Source of the DNA: Mermis nigrescens
Lineage: Eukaryota > Nematoda > Enoplea > Mermithida > Mermithidae
NCBI GenBank assembly: GCA_036768485.1
Contig: JAVLUZ010000767.1
Span: 186,001-250,000 of the forward strand
Reading direction: 5' to 3'
Length of the DNA stretch: 64,000 nt
Shown: positions 1-11,961 of the stretch, piece after piece
Numbering within the stretch: position 1 is the stretch's first letter
Layout of the letters: the number at the start of each line of letters is the position of its first letter
Translations under genes and position numbers: made by a program
Notes under the pieces: model-generated
Databases searched by the model: none
The model's input: the letters and a program-made list of their open reading frames with translations, nothing else
Told to the model about the DNA's origin: nothing

Positions 1-411
1 GTTCTTCTTCGCAAATATCTTCAGACTAGGGTTAAAGATTACCTTAAGTCCGACTATTGTGGCTCCAACCAGTATGCTTTAATGTATCATGGAGCTATTG
101 CAGCAGTGAAACTAGTGATGATTTTTTTATTCTTCGTATTTTGCCGTGTTTATGTGTATTTTACCTGTTTCATTGACTTTGCAATAAAATTTGTATTGTA
201 TAATTTGTATAAATACAAATACAAATTTTATTGCATAGTCAATGAAACAGGTAAAATACATATCACGGCAAAATACGAAAATAAAAAATCATCGCTAGTT
301 TCACTGGCTGCAATAGCTCCATGATACATTAAAGTATGCTGGTTGGAGCCACAATTTTTGACTTGAGGTAATCTTTAACCCTGGTCTGAAAGATATTTGC
401 CGAAGAAGAAC
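1..411. repeat. Inverted repeat made of two LINE 3' ends, tail to tail
   Basis: The first about 200 bases are repeated in reverse complement by about 212-411, so the segment can fold into one hairpin centred near 205. The right arm is the 3' end of a minus-strand LINE frame, with its stop codon at 331-329. The left arm is the same LINE end on the plus strand, with small indels. Both arms run into short TTTGTA-like tails that meet in the middle. This is seen directly. That two insertions met tail to tail, rather than one inverted duplication, is inference. The left copy is cut off by the window edge. Confidence 0.8.
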
Positions 412-579
412 AAATAATCGCATCTGGGAGAGAATTCCATAGATATAGGACTCTATTTGGAAAAGAGTATTTTTTAACATCTAAACGAAAATTTTCACCT
501 TTAAGTTTTAAACTATTAACAGCTCGACTTTTAGATGACTGTGTAAGTGTGAAAAAATCATCAGGATCAATTTGTATAT
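329..579 (-). pseudogene. LINE ORF2 C-terminal fragment (CR1/L2-like)
   Basis: Read on the minus strand, this encodes a typical non-LTR retrotransposon C-terminus: a SKSRAVNSLKLKGENFRLDV stretch, then a WNSLPDAI motif and a lysine-rich tail ending in TAA. The same frame continues upstream, in minus-strand sense, in 980-1015, 4191-4730 and 5552-6094. The element is therefore one 5'-truncated LINE broken apart by later insertions. It is not a host gene. Clade assignment (CR1/L2/Jockey group) rests on motif style only. Confidence 0.75.
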
Positions 580-979
580 CATAGGCGTATGTCAGGATTT
601 TCGCCAGGGGGGAATTCCAAAAAAATTTTTCGTTTAAAAAAACGCGTAAAAACGCGCGGGCCGTTAAATAACGTGTTTTTTGGGCTTTTCACATCAACCT
701 GCACGATTTAAGCTATTAAAAAATTAAATTGTCTCAAAAATTTTTCATGTTTTTGACAGAAAAAATAGCTTGTTATGGGCGAGCGTAAGCGCTAATTTTT
801 TGATTTTCCACCAATAGAACGGTAGAAACTGCCAAATAATAGAATAAACCGGCGCGAAGCACCGAATTTTTCGATTTTTCATCGCAAAACAGCATCACGC
901 AACCATATTGCTCACTTTTTGAAAATGTAAAAATTTTCCTTAGGGGGAATTCCCCTTTCCCCCACTGGCTACGCCAGTG
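580..979. mobile_element. Short non-autonomous hAT-like element (family J)
   Basis: A 400-bp element is inserted in the LINE. Its ends, CATAGGCGTATGTCAGG and the complement of CTGGCTACGCCAGTG, form imperfect terminal inverted repeats. The 8-bp sequence TTGTATAT flanks it at 572-579 and 980-987. It contains a GGCGCGAAGCACC palindrome near 853 and no transposase frame. A second copy starts at 7708. Confidence 0.65.
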
Positions 980-1399
980 TTGTATATATCCATTGAAAAT
1001 TTTATATATCATGGATAGTGATCGACCGCCCCGGCCCCAGCAATCCCCGGCCATTTTTCAGCATCCCGGCCCCGGCCGGGCAAGGTCAAAAAATGGCCGG
1101 GGCCGGGAAAAATTTAGTGTAATTCGTATTTTGTACAGGCTGTGATACTGGCACTTATTTATCAATGAGCAAGTGTTAATTTTGAGAACTGTACTGATTA
1201 GACCATATGTATACTTACTTAGTCCTTGTCATAAGTTTTCTACTGTGTATAAATGAGCTTTTAATGAATGAATGTTCAGGAAAATCTGCATATTTTCGAT
1301 TCCTCCACCTAACTTATTTAAACTAAATGCTACTTTTAACTCATTCATTCATAGCTATGGCTAAAAGATTTAGAGTTGACAAATACGTTCTATTTCTAG

Positions 1400-2217
1400 T
1401 AGAGCTGTGCCGCGGCCGCTTTTTTGCCGGGCCGGGCCTGTGCGAGCCAATAATAGCGTGCTTTACCATGCTCATAGTACGACCCTGCCCTACCCCTTAT
1501 ACGTACCTATGCATATATTCTTGCTTGTAGATATGCACGTCAAGTCGTTAATATTTGTTGGGATTACAAGATATAACAGAACATGGGCATGGGGGGATCT
1601 AGACCCCCAAGAATTCACATTCTCCCCCCCAAAAAAATCCGCTAGACCCCCAGAAATTGATTTTCAGAATTTTTCTGTTTTTCTGCGGTTTTTTGATGCT
1701 AATGGATAGCTCTCATTGAGAAACGCGATAAAACGGTGTTTTTTCGCTCTACCATATATTATCAGGCACTTTTTGACTTTGAAAACTTCGGATTCCCTAG
1801 AATTTCTGAGCTGCCCATGTATGGATTTAACTCCTCTGACTTGGATGCGTTTTTCAATGTGCTTTACTTTGCACTTTTTTAGGCTTATTATTCTATTTGT
1901 TCTGATAGACGTAGCTGTCTGCTACCAAGCAAGCTGGAAATGCTCGTCTATATGAATTGCAATTTAAAATATGTCAATTTTGATTATTAACTAGAAATTT
2001 GCACCAATCTGACATAGTGAAATAAAGATTTGAATTAGCAAGATCTGTGGTTTTGCTTGAAATTGAGTTTGAAGGTAAATCTGCCCAAAACATTATCAAT
2101 TTTCTACATTATAATCAACTCTAACATTGGCCCCGGCCCCGTGCGTGGGCCAGCCTGGCCCTGGGCCGGGGCCTAGGCCCGTGCGCCGGGGCCGGGGCCT
2201 GGCCCCGGCACAGTTCC
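1400..2217. mobile_element. Non-autonomous hAT-like element (family A), nested copy
   Basis: This is an 818-bp element that starts TAGAGCTGTGCC and ends with a near inverse of it, GGCACAGTTCC. A perfect 8-bp target duplication, ATTTCTAG, lies at 1392-1399 and 2218-2225. The interior includes a short tract around 1580-1640 rich in C and G runs. The second copy, at 4731-5551, lies in the opposite orientation and is nearly the same length. There is no coding frame of note. Confidence 0.85.
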
Positions 2218-2599
2218 ATTTCTAGTTATAAATTGTACGTTTTTAACAAACTATTTCTACAAAAAACACTTTTACATTCATTTGAATGGGAACCGTGTGC
2301 TTTAAAACGCGTTTCCTGTGTAATAGTTATTAGAACCGAGGTTAATTATAGGCGAATATAAACTACGCTGCAGAATTGCGTCCGATCCGATAAACTAAAT
2401 ATGTCTCAAATAGTTTCCTAGGGTCCAGAGTTGAGGGAGGGGTGAAATCCCAAATTGGAGGACCAGAAAATTAGTGGCAAGACAGGGTCTTTTGACTTTT
2501 AATTGTATATTTTAGCTAATTTCTGAGTTTCTAACGCCAAGAATTACTAAATTGTCTCAAAACGGCGCGAAGCGCCTAAAAATTTGACATTTCTGCATT

Positions 2600-3290
2600 C
2601 TAAATTTAAATTTTGCCATTTAAAAGATGTATAGGACAGACAATTTTTCATATCGAGGGAAATGCCGAAAAATTTTTGGAATTTTATACCTTTTTACAGT
2701 TTTTATCTTCCCAAAAATCTTTGTACATGTACAAAAGATAGTCCTGGTCTTTGTACATCGGGAAAAATCTTTGGCAAATACAAAAACACTCTTTTGTACA
2801 TGCAAATTTTTGTATACTTTAATATGGTACAGTAACGATTTCAGTGTGGTAGTAGAACATAGTTTTTCTGACCTTTAGTAGTGTATTTGGCTAATTTTTG
2901 GGTTCCTGAATATTTGACATTTTTCCATTTTTCCATTCTAAGCGCAGTGTTGCTTATTACAAGATTTAATTCGCATATTACAATTTTTGTAATATTTCTC
3001 ATTTTTGTAGTACAAGTTGTTTTAGCTTTCTCAGTCGAGTTTTATGTGTGAATTTCATCAGAAGCTCATAAAAATTTCGGCACTTCGCGCCGAACTATCA
3101 ACTAAATTCAGGCCGAATTATCACATTTAGAAGCACGGTCTTTTTGTATTCGGGAAGATTTTTGCTGATGTACATAGACGTTTCAGGACCGTCTTTGTAC
3201 ATGTACAAAGATTTTTGAAGAACAAAACTGTAAAAAGGTGTAGAATTCCTTATTGAAAATTCTACCATTTTAAAGATTTTCAAAGGAGGG
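2600..3290. repeat. Fragments of the family E repeat inside the family B element
   Basis: Two stretches (about 2615-2880 and 3128-3230) contain the CTTTGTACATGTACAAAG-type palindrome and its surroundings, as in the complete family E copies at 20796-21219 and 42291-42727. Between them, 3000-3120 is the reverse complement of about 39350-39460. These are broken copies. I see no coding content. Confidence 0.5.
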
Positions 3291-3299
3291 GTAAGCGGC

Positions 3300-3830
3300 T
3301 GCAAAAATGGAGCCGCTTACCCCCTTCCTGAAAATAGCCGAGGAATATACATGTGACAGAGGATTTGGGCCATCCCCCATCTCCGCTTTGAAGCCCCGAA
3401 CTTCCTTGAAAGTCAGAAAATATTTAACCACCCTCCCCCATTTTTTGGCGAAAGCCTGTGCTTTTTTGGCTATTTTTATGTGTTTTTACCATTTTTGATC
3501 TAGTCGCTAACCCCTCCTTCTAAAAATGGCGCGGGACCCCTACCCTAGATTTCCAGCCGTTACATGTAGGTATACTGAGGGAACCTCATAAAATTTTAAG
3601 CGATTACATGCATGTTTTATAGTGATAGTTTATCTATTTACTCTAGCTCACATAATAAAATAATGTATCACTTCGTGAAATTCTAATAGTTAGGTACACT
3701 TTTGCCATACTAAAAAATTAAGTTCAAAAATTCAAAAGGTTTTCACCAAAAATCGTCTGACAGTGACTTGTGTCTTGGACCCTGAGGGGTAATACCCCTC
3801 CCCCATATGGGAATGTGTGATGTCTCATTT
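3300..3830 (+). repeat. Repeat family K, copy 1
   Basis: This C-rich, TTTTT-rich segment is repeated in the same orientation at about 39985-40470. The two share the blocks around TTTTTGGCGAAA, the GCCGTTACATG block and a terminal block ending near CTGACAGTGACTTG. It lies inside the family B element, so it predates or was carried with it. No coding frame. Confidence 0.5.
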
Positions 3831-4190
3831 ATTACATCCAATACCTATTGCATCCAATTGCTACAGCAGCAGTAGCCGTAGCTAAGATTCGAATGATACA
3901 GAGTGTGCTAATAGCAGCGACATAGACCTTATTGATGATTCAGACAATGAAACACTAGACTAAATTTGTTTCTTGTGACATAAATAGTAATAAAACTTGA
4001 TATGAAAAGCCATTTACTACTGAATGGAGCAATCGCTCATTATTTCTTTCCTATGCCCCCCACCCCAAGTATGTGTCATGCAATAATATTTTCCTTGTCT
4101 GACCCCGGCCCCGGCCCCGGCCGGCCGGGATTGGCTCCAGCCCGGTACCGCCCCGGCCCCGGCCAAAAAAGTCGCCCCGGTCGATCACTA

Positions 4191-4730
4191 ATCATGGATA
4201 AATCAAAACGACTCTACGAAATTCCAGAGAGTCTAATTCTAAAATCTGAAGCCGACGTTCATATGGTATATCACTAAATTTAAGAATACGTTTGGTAAAA
4301 TATTTTTGAACTTTTTCTATATTTTTTGTATCACATTTCTTATATGGATTCCAAATAACTGTATTAAATTCTAAAAGGGGGCGAATAAATTGCTTGAAAG
4401 CTAAAATTAATGCTTCTGTATTCTTAATCTGAAATGATCGAAAAATAAGTGATAATCGAAAGTAAGCATTTTTGACTATATTTTCTATATGAGGAGAAAA
4501 ATTCAAAGTTTCCTTTAAAGTAATGACCTAAATCCCGAACCCCAATATTAGTATGAAGAAGTTTTTTTATCATTTATAAAATAATCAAAGCGAGGATTAT
4601 TACGACCAAAGTAAAGGACTTGACATTTAGATACTGATAGGGGTAATTGCCGTAACGTAGACCATTTGATAATACCAGTAAGAAGTTTTTGCAAAAGAAA
4701 AAAATCCACTGATTTAGCATATATTTTAAT
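4191..4730 (-). pseudogene. LINE ORF2 middle fragment (thumb and connector region)
   Basis: The minus-strand frames encode retrotransposon-like sequence. Upstream, in minus sense, is KCQVLYFGRNNPRFDYFIND. After a frame slip come an FIRPLLEFNTVIWNP motif and the stretch RRLQILELDSLEFRRV. The C-terminal continuation lies across the family B insertion at 980-1015. The frame is broken near 4540, so it is dead. Confidence 0.75.
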
Positions 4731-5551
4731 TAGAGCTGTGCCGGGGCCAGGCCCCGGCTCTCGCCCCAGGCGTGCCAGAGGCTGGCCCCGGCACCGGGGC
4801 CGGGGCCAATGTTAGAGTTGATTATAATGTAGAAAATTGGTAATGTTTCGGGCAGATTTACCTTCAAACTCAATTTCAAGCAAACCACAGATCTTGCTAA
4901 TTCAAATCTTTATTTCACTATGTCAGATTGGTGCAAATTTCTAGTTAATAATCAAAATTGACATATTTTAAATTGCAATTCATATAGACGAGCATTTCCA
5001 GCTTGCTTGGTAGCAGACAGCTACGTCTATCAGAACAAATAGAATAATAAGCCTAAAGAAAGTGCAAAGTAAAGCACATTGAAAAACGCATCCAAGTCAG
5101 AGGAGTTAAATCCATACATGGGCAGCTCAAAAATTCTAGGGGGTCCAAAATTTTTCAAAGTCAAAAAGTGCCTGATAATATATGGTAGAGCGAAAAAAAC
5201 ACCGTTTTCTCGCGTTTCTCAATGAGAGCTATTCATTAGCATCAAAAAACCGCAGAAAAACAGAAAAAATTCTGAAAATTAATTTCTGGGGGGGGTTTGG
5301 CGGATTTTTCTGGTGGGGAGAATGTGAATTCTGGGGGTCTAGATCCCCCCATGCCCATGTTCTGTTATATCTTGTAATCCCAACAAATATTAAGGCTTGA
5401 CGTGCATATCTACAAGCAAGAATATATACATAGGTACATGTACATATAAGGGGTAGGGCAGGGTCGTACTATGAGCATGGTAAAGCACGTTATTATTGGC
5501 CCCGGCTCCGGCCATGGCCCCGGCAAAAAAGGCGGCCCCGGCACAGATCTA
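4731..5551. mobile_element. Non-autonomous hAT-like element (family A), inverted copy
   Basis: This 821-bp element begins TAGAGCTGTGCCGGGGCC and ends GGCCCCGGCACAGATCTA. The perfect 8-bp target duplication ATTTTAAT lies at 4723-4730 and 5552-5559. It splits the minus-strand LINE, whose reading frame continues on both sides. It is the reverse-orientation relative of 1400-2217. Confidence 0.88.
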
Positions 5552-6094
5552 ATTTTAATACTCATCCGCGAAAAGCATAATTTTTGTTTTTTCACTAATG
5601 CAAAGGTTTGTAATATCATTAATGTAAAGTAAGAATAAAACAGGTCCCAGGACACTCCCTTGTGGAACACCACTAAGTACATTTCCCGGTAGTGAGACTG
5701 TATTATCAAGCTTAACACTCTGAGTACGATTAGTCAAAAAATCATGAATCCATTTATGAGATTATCACACAGTCCATACTTAAATAATTTAAAAATTAAC
5801 TTGAACTTGAAACGGAAGCAAAAGCTTTTTGAAAGTCCAAATAAATGGAATCGATTGTATCTTTATTATCTAAATTTTTGATAATATAATCAGTGTAACA
5901 AAGTAGCTGTGATTCACATGATTTTTTTGTGAAAAGCCAAATTGGTATTTTGATAAGAGTTGTAATGCAAGATATACGTCATGATTTTATCTTTAATTAT
6001 ATTCTCCAATAATCGGCATGAAACGCAAGTGAGTGAAACAGGTCTATAGTTATCAGGTGAAGCGGGGTCATTTTTTTAAAAATAATATTAATGG
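5552..6094 (-). pseudogene. LINE reverse transcriptase fragment
   Basis: The minus strand reads, in order, a DNYRPVSLT motif, DFQKAFASV, GVPQGSVLGPVLFLLYINDI and a FADE active-site-like tetrapeptide near 5560. These are the hallmark reverse transcriptase blocks of CR1/Jockey-group LINEs. In active enzymes the last motif is normally FADD or YADD, so the E is probably decay. A stop codon and frame breaks lie near 5730-5800. The 5' end is lost near 6094, where family J fragments begin. Confidence 0.85.
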
Positions 6095-6734
6095 ACAGTA
6101 GCCATGGTTTCTACATTAGGCATAGCTCACTAAGCAATAATAATAAGAAGAATCATGAACCCAGAAAAATCACTTGGAAGAAATACCTACCTAAGCTGGA
6201 CGGTAGCCATGGTTTCTACATTAGGCATAGCCAAGATTTTTCTTATGCGGAAGTCCGATAAATTTTTTATTTAAAAATGCGTTCTGGTTGGAAACAATGC
6301 CTTTTTGAGCTTTTTCACAACGTCCTGAACATAGGCATAGTCAGGCCCATATCCAGGATTTTGTTTCAGAGGGAGGGGGCACGACCAAAATTTTTTAAAA
6401 CACAAGGGGAACCAGAGGATGAATTTTGCTTTGCCGATTTTGCTACCCGGATGCCATAGGTATGGTGAGAATCCAATGGGAACAATCTCTTCTAAGGCTG
6501 AAGGGGTCAGAGTGGCGCGCTCAAGCGCCCCAGCGGGGTCCGAAGCAGAGCCCCGGAAAATTTTGTAAAAGAGCACTTCAATTTTGAATCGTAACAGTAA
6601 AATTTTACAAAATCAGCCGAATCACGGCTGTGAAATCACCCCTAAAAATGGTCAAAGTTCATCAGCCAATCTATAATCATCGCCAAAAAATTGCTGTCAT
6701 TCTTGCTTTTCGTACAAATCTTATTTTATGTATA

Positions 6735-7085
6735 CAACCTTTACAACAACAACAACAAAGGATTTATTGCTAGGTCCAAGAAAACACGTGATAAAAAATA
6801 ATAATACAGGACAGCAATTGGGACACGCAGTCACAAAGTGACAACTTACGCGTGCCCCTTTACAAAAAAAGATAAATCGAAAGTACGGAGTTTGCGCTTA
6901 AAAATTTCCAAGCTAGGTGAATTTACAAGATCATACGGAAGCGAATTCCACAGATTAACATATCTATGACCGAAATCATACTTGAGAATATCGGAACGAG
7001 CTACTGGAACAACAAGCTTAAAATTATTAACAGAGCGAGTATAATTGTTGTTGAAAGCGAAAAATTCGTCCCAAAGTCACAAAGA
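6735..7085 (-). pseudogene. Second LINE type, ORF C-terminus and 3' end
   Basis: Minus-strand translation gives NNNYTRSVNNFKLVVPVARS, then RYVNLWNSLPYDLV and a stop at 6848-6846. A 3' untranslated piece ending in (TTG)n follows at about 6749-6763. It is the same protein region as the LINE at 329-579 but clearly a different family, with a different tail repeat. It is severely 5'-truncated. Confidence 0.78.
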
Positions 7086-7172
7086 ATATGGGACTGTCCA
7101 GTAATAATTTGAAAATACAAGCACAACGCAAAATGAATACATTTGAATATATTTATACAAAATGAATATACT

Positions 7173-7443
<271 letters not shown>

Positions 7444-7707
7444 CAAAATGAATATATTTCTTCCCTGAAGAAAAGAAGAAATATAGATGCAAAATACAGC
7501 TTCAGATTATATAGACTAAAAATGGAGTGTTTAAACCGCGCACTTGGGACTAAATAGACTGTAATTATAATTTTAAAATTCGGCTAGAAGCGGCGAAATT
7601 TTTTTGCGATTTTTGTTACAAAAGCAAGAGTAAAGGAAAAAATTGTTCCCATATCTCATTTCGGGAGGGGGAATGTGCCCCCCTATTCCATTTTGGATAT
7701 GGACCTG

Positions 7708-9382
7708 GGCATAGCCAGAATTTTCGCCAGAGGAGTAGAATCCCCAGAAATTTTTTTATTTAAAAAAATCAGAAAAGCGGGCGGGGCTGTTTAATAAGGT
7801 GTTTTTTTGGGCTTTTCGCATCGTCCTGCACTATTTAAGCAATAAAAAGTTCATTTTTTCGAATTTTTTTACGCTTTTGAACGGAAAAAATGCATATAAT
7901 GCGCGCTGAAGCGCTAATTTTTTGACTTCTCTTGCAATAAAACGATAGAAACTGGCAAAAGATAGAAGAAATCGGCTTGGAGCGCTGAATTTTTCGATTT
8001 TACATCGCAGAACAGCATCATGCAACTAGTGATCGACCGGGGCCCCGTCCCCTACGATATCCGGTCGTTTTTGTAGCTCTCTCGGCCCCGGCCGGGGCAA
8101 GTCCAAAAATGGCCGGGGCCGGGGAAAATTATTGCATTTATTCAGTTCTTTAATAGTGTGACAAAAACAGCTTCTGTGTCTAAATAAACCAGATAAGTCA
8201 TTTGCCTGGTTTAAATAATCATATGATCATTGTTCATTAGTTTTAACTAGACGTTCTACGATTACCTATGATTGAAGTAGTTACCTAATCTGTCCCAATA
8301 ATTTCGCAAACTTGTTCTGGGATATAGGTTTCGTAATCAATCAGTATCTATCCTAAGTCAGTATAGTTTGGCATTTGATTTGCGAATGCAAATGCCACAG
8401 CAGGAGAATCAAACAAAGTGGGCCCCGGCTTGGAAACCCAAGAGCGTAAGAACTTAGGTCATAATTTTAAATATTTGCTGAGTTTCACGATTTTCTGCCA
8501 TGTGTTACTATGCTAGAATTTTGCTTATTCAGCGTCAATATTCGGACGGAAATGCAGCAAAAGAAAGTAATACTTAAATGAACTGCCCACAAAATCTTTC
8601 AAAAAAGTGAAATTATTACTCATCTTTTCATCGCTGCTCACAAAAGTCAAGACTAGTGGATTAGTCCATACCTAAATATTAATGTCTTCTCTTGAGCGTG
8701 TTCCTTTTCACCTAAGTAGTTATGGTTAATGTATTACAAATTCGTTTGGAATTTCAACTTTTCAAAATTTTGGGCTGATAAATTGAATACCTCAGAATGG
8801 CGGAAGTGATGCCCTACACAGTAAATCTTTCAGAGTCAGAAGATATGTTTGAGATTCTGAACAGGAACTAAAACGAAATTTAGCAATGCAGCTGAACTTG
8901 AGATGTATAATACACACCTGGGCAATACCCTGTTTCTGCTTGTTCATAATTTTTCGAAGTTGGACAGTCAATTTTCAAGCTGGTAATTGGACAACCACTT
9001 TTTGAACCAGATCAACCATCTTTTATTTGGAAGGTTGGACTGGTAGAACCATTGATTATTGCCCAGGCTTAATAAAATAACATCAATTAATCACTGCTTG
9101 CTAAGCTTATTGCAAAACACATATTGCCCATCATGCATGTTACTACATAGGTATATACAAATTCACTTAATTGCCACATGTAGTTATACTATACTATGAT
9201 GATTTGAGTATACATTATACAATGTACTATATATTATAGTATGCTATACCTTGTCGGCCCCGCTCCGGGCCTCGACCTAAAAAACTTGCCCCGGTCGATC
9301 ACTACATATAACCATATTGCTCAGCTCTTAAACGAAATTTTTCTCAGAGGGAGGGATTTTCCCTCCACTGGCTACGCCAGTG
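7708..9382. mobile_element. Family J element, copy 2, split by a family B insertion
   Basis: It starts with GGCATAGCCAG and ends CTGGCTACGCCAGTG, matching the ends of 580-979. The interior up to 8026 and from about 9305 matches that copy, including the CGCAGAACAGCATCATGCAAC block. The family B element at 8027-9304 interrupts it. The family H element at 6342-7707 abuts its left end. Confidence 0.65.
8027..9304. mobile_element. hAT-like element (family B), copy 2
   Basis: It begins TAGTGATCGACCGGGGCC and ends CCCCGGTCGATCACTA. The flanks CATGCAAC and CATATAAC look like an aged 8-bp target duplication, and comparison with the intact family J copy at 890-910 supports that site. The 1278-bp interior is AT-rich and non-coding. 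Confidence 0.78.
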
Positions 9383-9482
9383 ATCCTGAATGAATTAATA
9401 GGTAAAAATAAACATTTAGGTATATGAAAATTTTTCACAATCAGTGCTGCACACTTTGCAAGTTTTACTGCTCATGTGCGAT

Positions 9483-10121
9483 CAGGCCCGTATCCAGGGA
9501 GGGATAGGGGGCACGTCCCCTTAAAATGAAATATGTGAATAATTTTTTCTTAAGTGTCTTTTTGTTTTTTTAGACAAAAAATTGCAAAAATTTTCGGCGC
9601 TTTGCGCCGAATTTTAAAATTATAATTACAATCTAAGTAGTCCCAAGCGCGCGGTTTAAACACCCCATTTTTAGTCTATATAATCTGAAGCGTATTTTGC
9701 ATCTATATTTATTATTTTCTTCACAGGTTTTGTCCAGAAAATGAGATTTGTTCAAGAAGTAAGAATGACAGCAATATTTTGGCGATGATTATAGATTGGT
9801 TGATGAACTTTGACCATTTTAATGTTGAATTCACAGCCGTGATTCGGCTGATTTTGTAAACATTCAAACGTTGCGATTCAAAATTTTAGTGCTCTTTTTA
9901 CAAAATTTTCCGGAGCTCTGCCCCGAATACCGCTAAGGGGCGCTTGAGCGCGCCACCCTAAACCCCCTTAGCCCTAAATCAGATGGTTTCCATTGGATTA
10001 TCACCGTATCTGTGGCATCCGAGTAGTAAAATCGGCAAAGCGAAATTCTTCCTTTGGTTACCCTCTAAGTTTTGAAAAAATTTGGTCGTTCCCCTGAAAC
10101 AAAATCCTGAATACCGGCCTG
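9483..10121. mobile_element. hAT-like element (family H), copy 2
   Basis: The termini CAGGCCCGTATCCAGG and the complement of CCTGAATACCGGCCTG are inverted repeats. The flanks TGTGCGAT and GGTGCGAT differ at one base, giving a likely 8-bp duplication. The interior matches 6342-7707 in reverse orientation and has a GGCGCTTTGCGCC palindrome at about 9596. It is 639 bp and non-coding. Confidence 0.75.
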
Positions 10122-10633
10122 GGTGCGATCAAGGGTAAGAGAGAATGCAACGGAAAACCTGTCTTTTGGGTCTGTGGTGTCGCGCTTAAGCGCATCCCAG
10201 CGGGGTCCGGGCGGGCCCAGAAAATTTCGCAAATACCTTAGCACTTAGTCACGTTAAAATATTAATAAGATCGTCCGAATCTTGGGATAAATCGGTAGAT
10301 TAAACTGGCGTCAAGCGCGGAAATTTTCTGATATGTCTATGCCAGAATTACTAAAAAATGCTTAAAACGCATGAAATGTTAATCTTCTGAGGACTAATGT
10401 CATGCTAGGCAGCTTTAAAAAACGCAATCTGTACAAGGCGCACGAATTTTCTGCATACTTTTAAATTTCTATTGACGAGAAAAGGGCACTTGTTCCTTTG
10501 AAGCTGTAGGTCTTTAGCCAGAAAGTAGGAGAAATCGTCGCAGAACAGCGATATGCAATCGCATAGCTCCATTTCAGAAAATTCAAAAACTTTCCCAGGG
10601 GGAATTAGTGTTTGATTGACAACATGCTGTTTG

Positions 10634-11332
10634 ATTGATTTGATTGACAACATGCTCACTTTCTCAACACATGCAAACTACATTTGCAACCGCCTCCGTA
10701 CACGCAATAATGTACTGAAGTCACTAGCGGGTAGTACATGGGGCAAAGACAAAGAAACACTACTGACAACGTACAAAGCTGTTTGTCGTTCTGTCGCTAA
10801 CTATGCCGCCCCAATCTGGACACCTCAACTCCGTCCAACCCACTGGACTACCCTACAAACAACACAAAATGCAGCTATGAAAACTATCACTGGCTGCCAT
10901 CTGATTACCCATGCAGATCATCTGCAAAGTGAAACTAAATTGCTGCCCATAAAGCAACACAACGAAATGTTGTCAAGACAGTATCTACTGTCATGCAATT
11001 TGACCAACCACCCGAACCACAACCTGATCACACAAGCCCGTACACCAAGAAATATCCGCAAAGATATTTCACACTACCAACCCGACATAGACCCATACAC
11101 TGAGCGACTCAAAACTGACAACGCAAACTACAAAGGAGTCCTCAAAGATATACACAGCAAGGCAGTTGCAGACGGAATCGCAGGCTACAGACCAAACCTG
11201 GTGTTGGGCGGCTACCCAACCTCCTGTAACATCGGCCGAACTTCGGCTTCCACGTGCCACAAGGACCGTGTTAGCTCAACTTCGCTCAGGATGGTGTCGG
11301 ATGCTAAACACCTATCTGACACGCCTCGACCA
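10634..11332 (+). pseudogene. Jockey-like LINE ORF2 C-terminal fragment
   Basis: The plus-strand frame (10616-11335) encodes a NYICNRLRTRNNVLKSLAG stretch, then YKAVCRSVANYAAPIW and a QTTQNAAMKTITGCH motif. These are typical of the region after the reverse transcriptase core in Jockey-clade LINEs. A frame slip near 11230 moves the conserved RTVLAQLRSGWC stretch into another frame. The frame is then cut by a 264-bp insertion and resumes at 11606. It is 5'-truncated, just after a duplicated TTTGATTGACAACATGCT at 10610-10660. Confidence 0.8.
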
Positions 11333-11596
11333 TAGGTGGGCAGCACCAAAATTCTGGGGGGGGGTGAAAAAATTTCTGGGGGGGGTGAAAAAATTTTTAA
11401 TAGGTCAAAGGTCTTAAAAGTGGTCGTATGGCAAGAAAAACACCATTTTTCGACGTTTCTCATCAAGCTCTATCCAATGGCATCAAAAAATTGCTAAAAA
11501 TGCAAAAAAAAATTTTCTGGGGGGTATTTTGATTTCTGGAAATTATTTCAACTTCTGGGGGGTGTATACCCCCAAACCCCCCACACCCATGTGTGG
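11333..11596. mobile_element. Short G-run-rich insertion in the Jockey-like LINE
   Basis: LINE coding sequence is interrupted here and resumes after a direct repeat, CCTCGACCA (11324-11332 and 11597-11605). The insert starts TAGGTGGGCAGCACC, ends CCACACCCATGTGTGG and contains several GGGGGG runs. The duplication of 8 or 9 bp fits a small DNA transposon. Related ends occur near 14570 and 20705. Confidence 0.65.
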
Positions 11597-11605
11597 CCTC
11601 GACCA

Positions 11606-11790
11606 ACCATTGACAATATATGCCCGGATTGTGGAACTGGGCCACATGACGTCCACCATCTTTTCCACTGCCTACAAAACCGACCTCCACTGCCCTACAA
11701 AACCGACCAATCTTCGTGCAATCGACCTATGGAAACATCCAGTGGAAGTAGCATGCTTCCGCAGGGCTGGATTCTGACTGATCAATGATC
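11606..11790 (+). pseudogene. Jockey-like LINE C-terminal zinc-knuckle fragment
   Basis: After the insertion, the frame encodes CPDCGTGPHDVHHLFHC, the Cys/His knuckle at the C-terminus of Jockey-group ORF2. A short duplication and frame slip follow, then LRAIDLWKHPVEVACF. It is the downstream half of the fragment at 10634-11332. From 11836 to 11910 the plus strand is strongly pyrimidine-rich, with repeated CAACT and CGCCCTC units. Confidence 0.75.
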
Positions 11791-11961
11791 CCACTGATCT
11801 CGCCCTTGTTTTCTACGGGATACCTATGGATAAATCGCCCTCCCACAACTTTCCTCTCACAACTTGCCCTCACAACTCCCCCTCGCATCGCAACTCGCCC
11901 TCAACTGGCTTTTGTATTTTCGAGCCGATTGTTCGCATCTGTTCATCATTTCTGTACATAC

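Larger units (their letters stand above)
1016..4190. mobile_element. GC-rich-ended hAT-like element (family B), LINE insertion
   Basis: The termini TAGTGATCGACC and GGTCGATCACTA are exact inverted repeats and lead into tracts of CCCCGGCC. The 8-bp target duplication ATCATGGA is perfect (1008-1015 and 4191-4198), and LINE sequence resumes on both sides. At 3175 bp it is long but has no transposase-like frame. Its interior holds a family A insertion (1400-2217) and pieces of other short repeats. Family copies also lie at 8027-9304 and 31762-34250. Confidence 0.85.
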
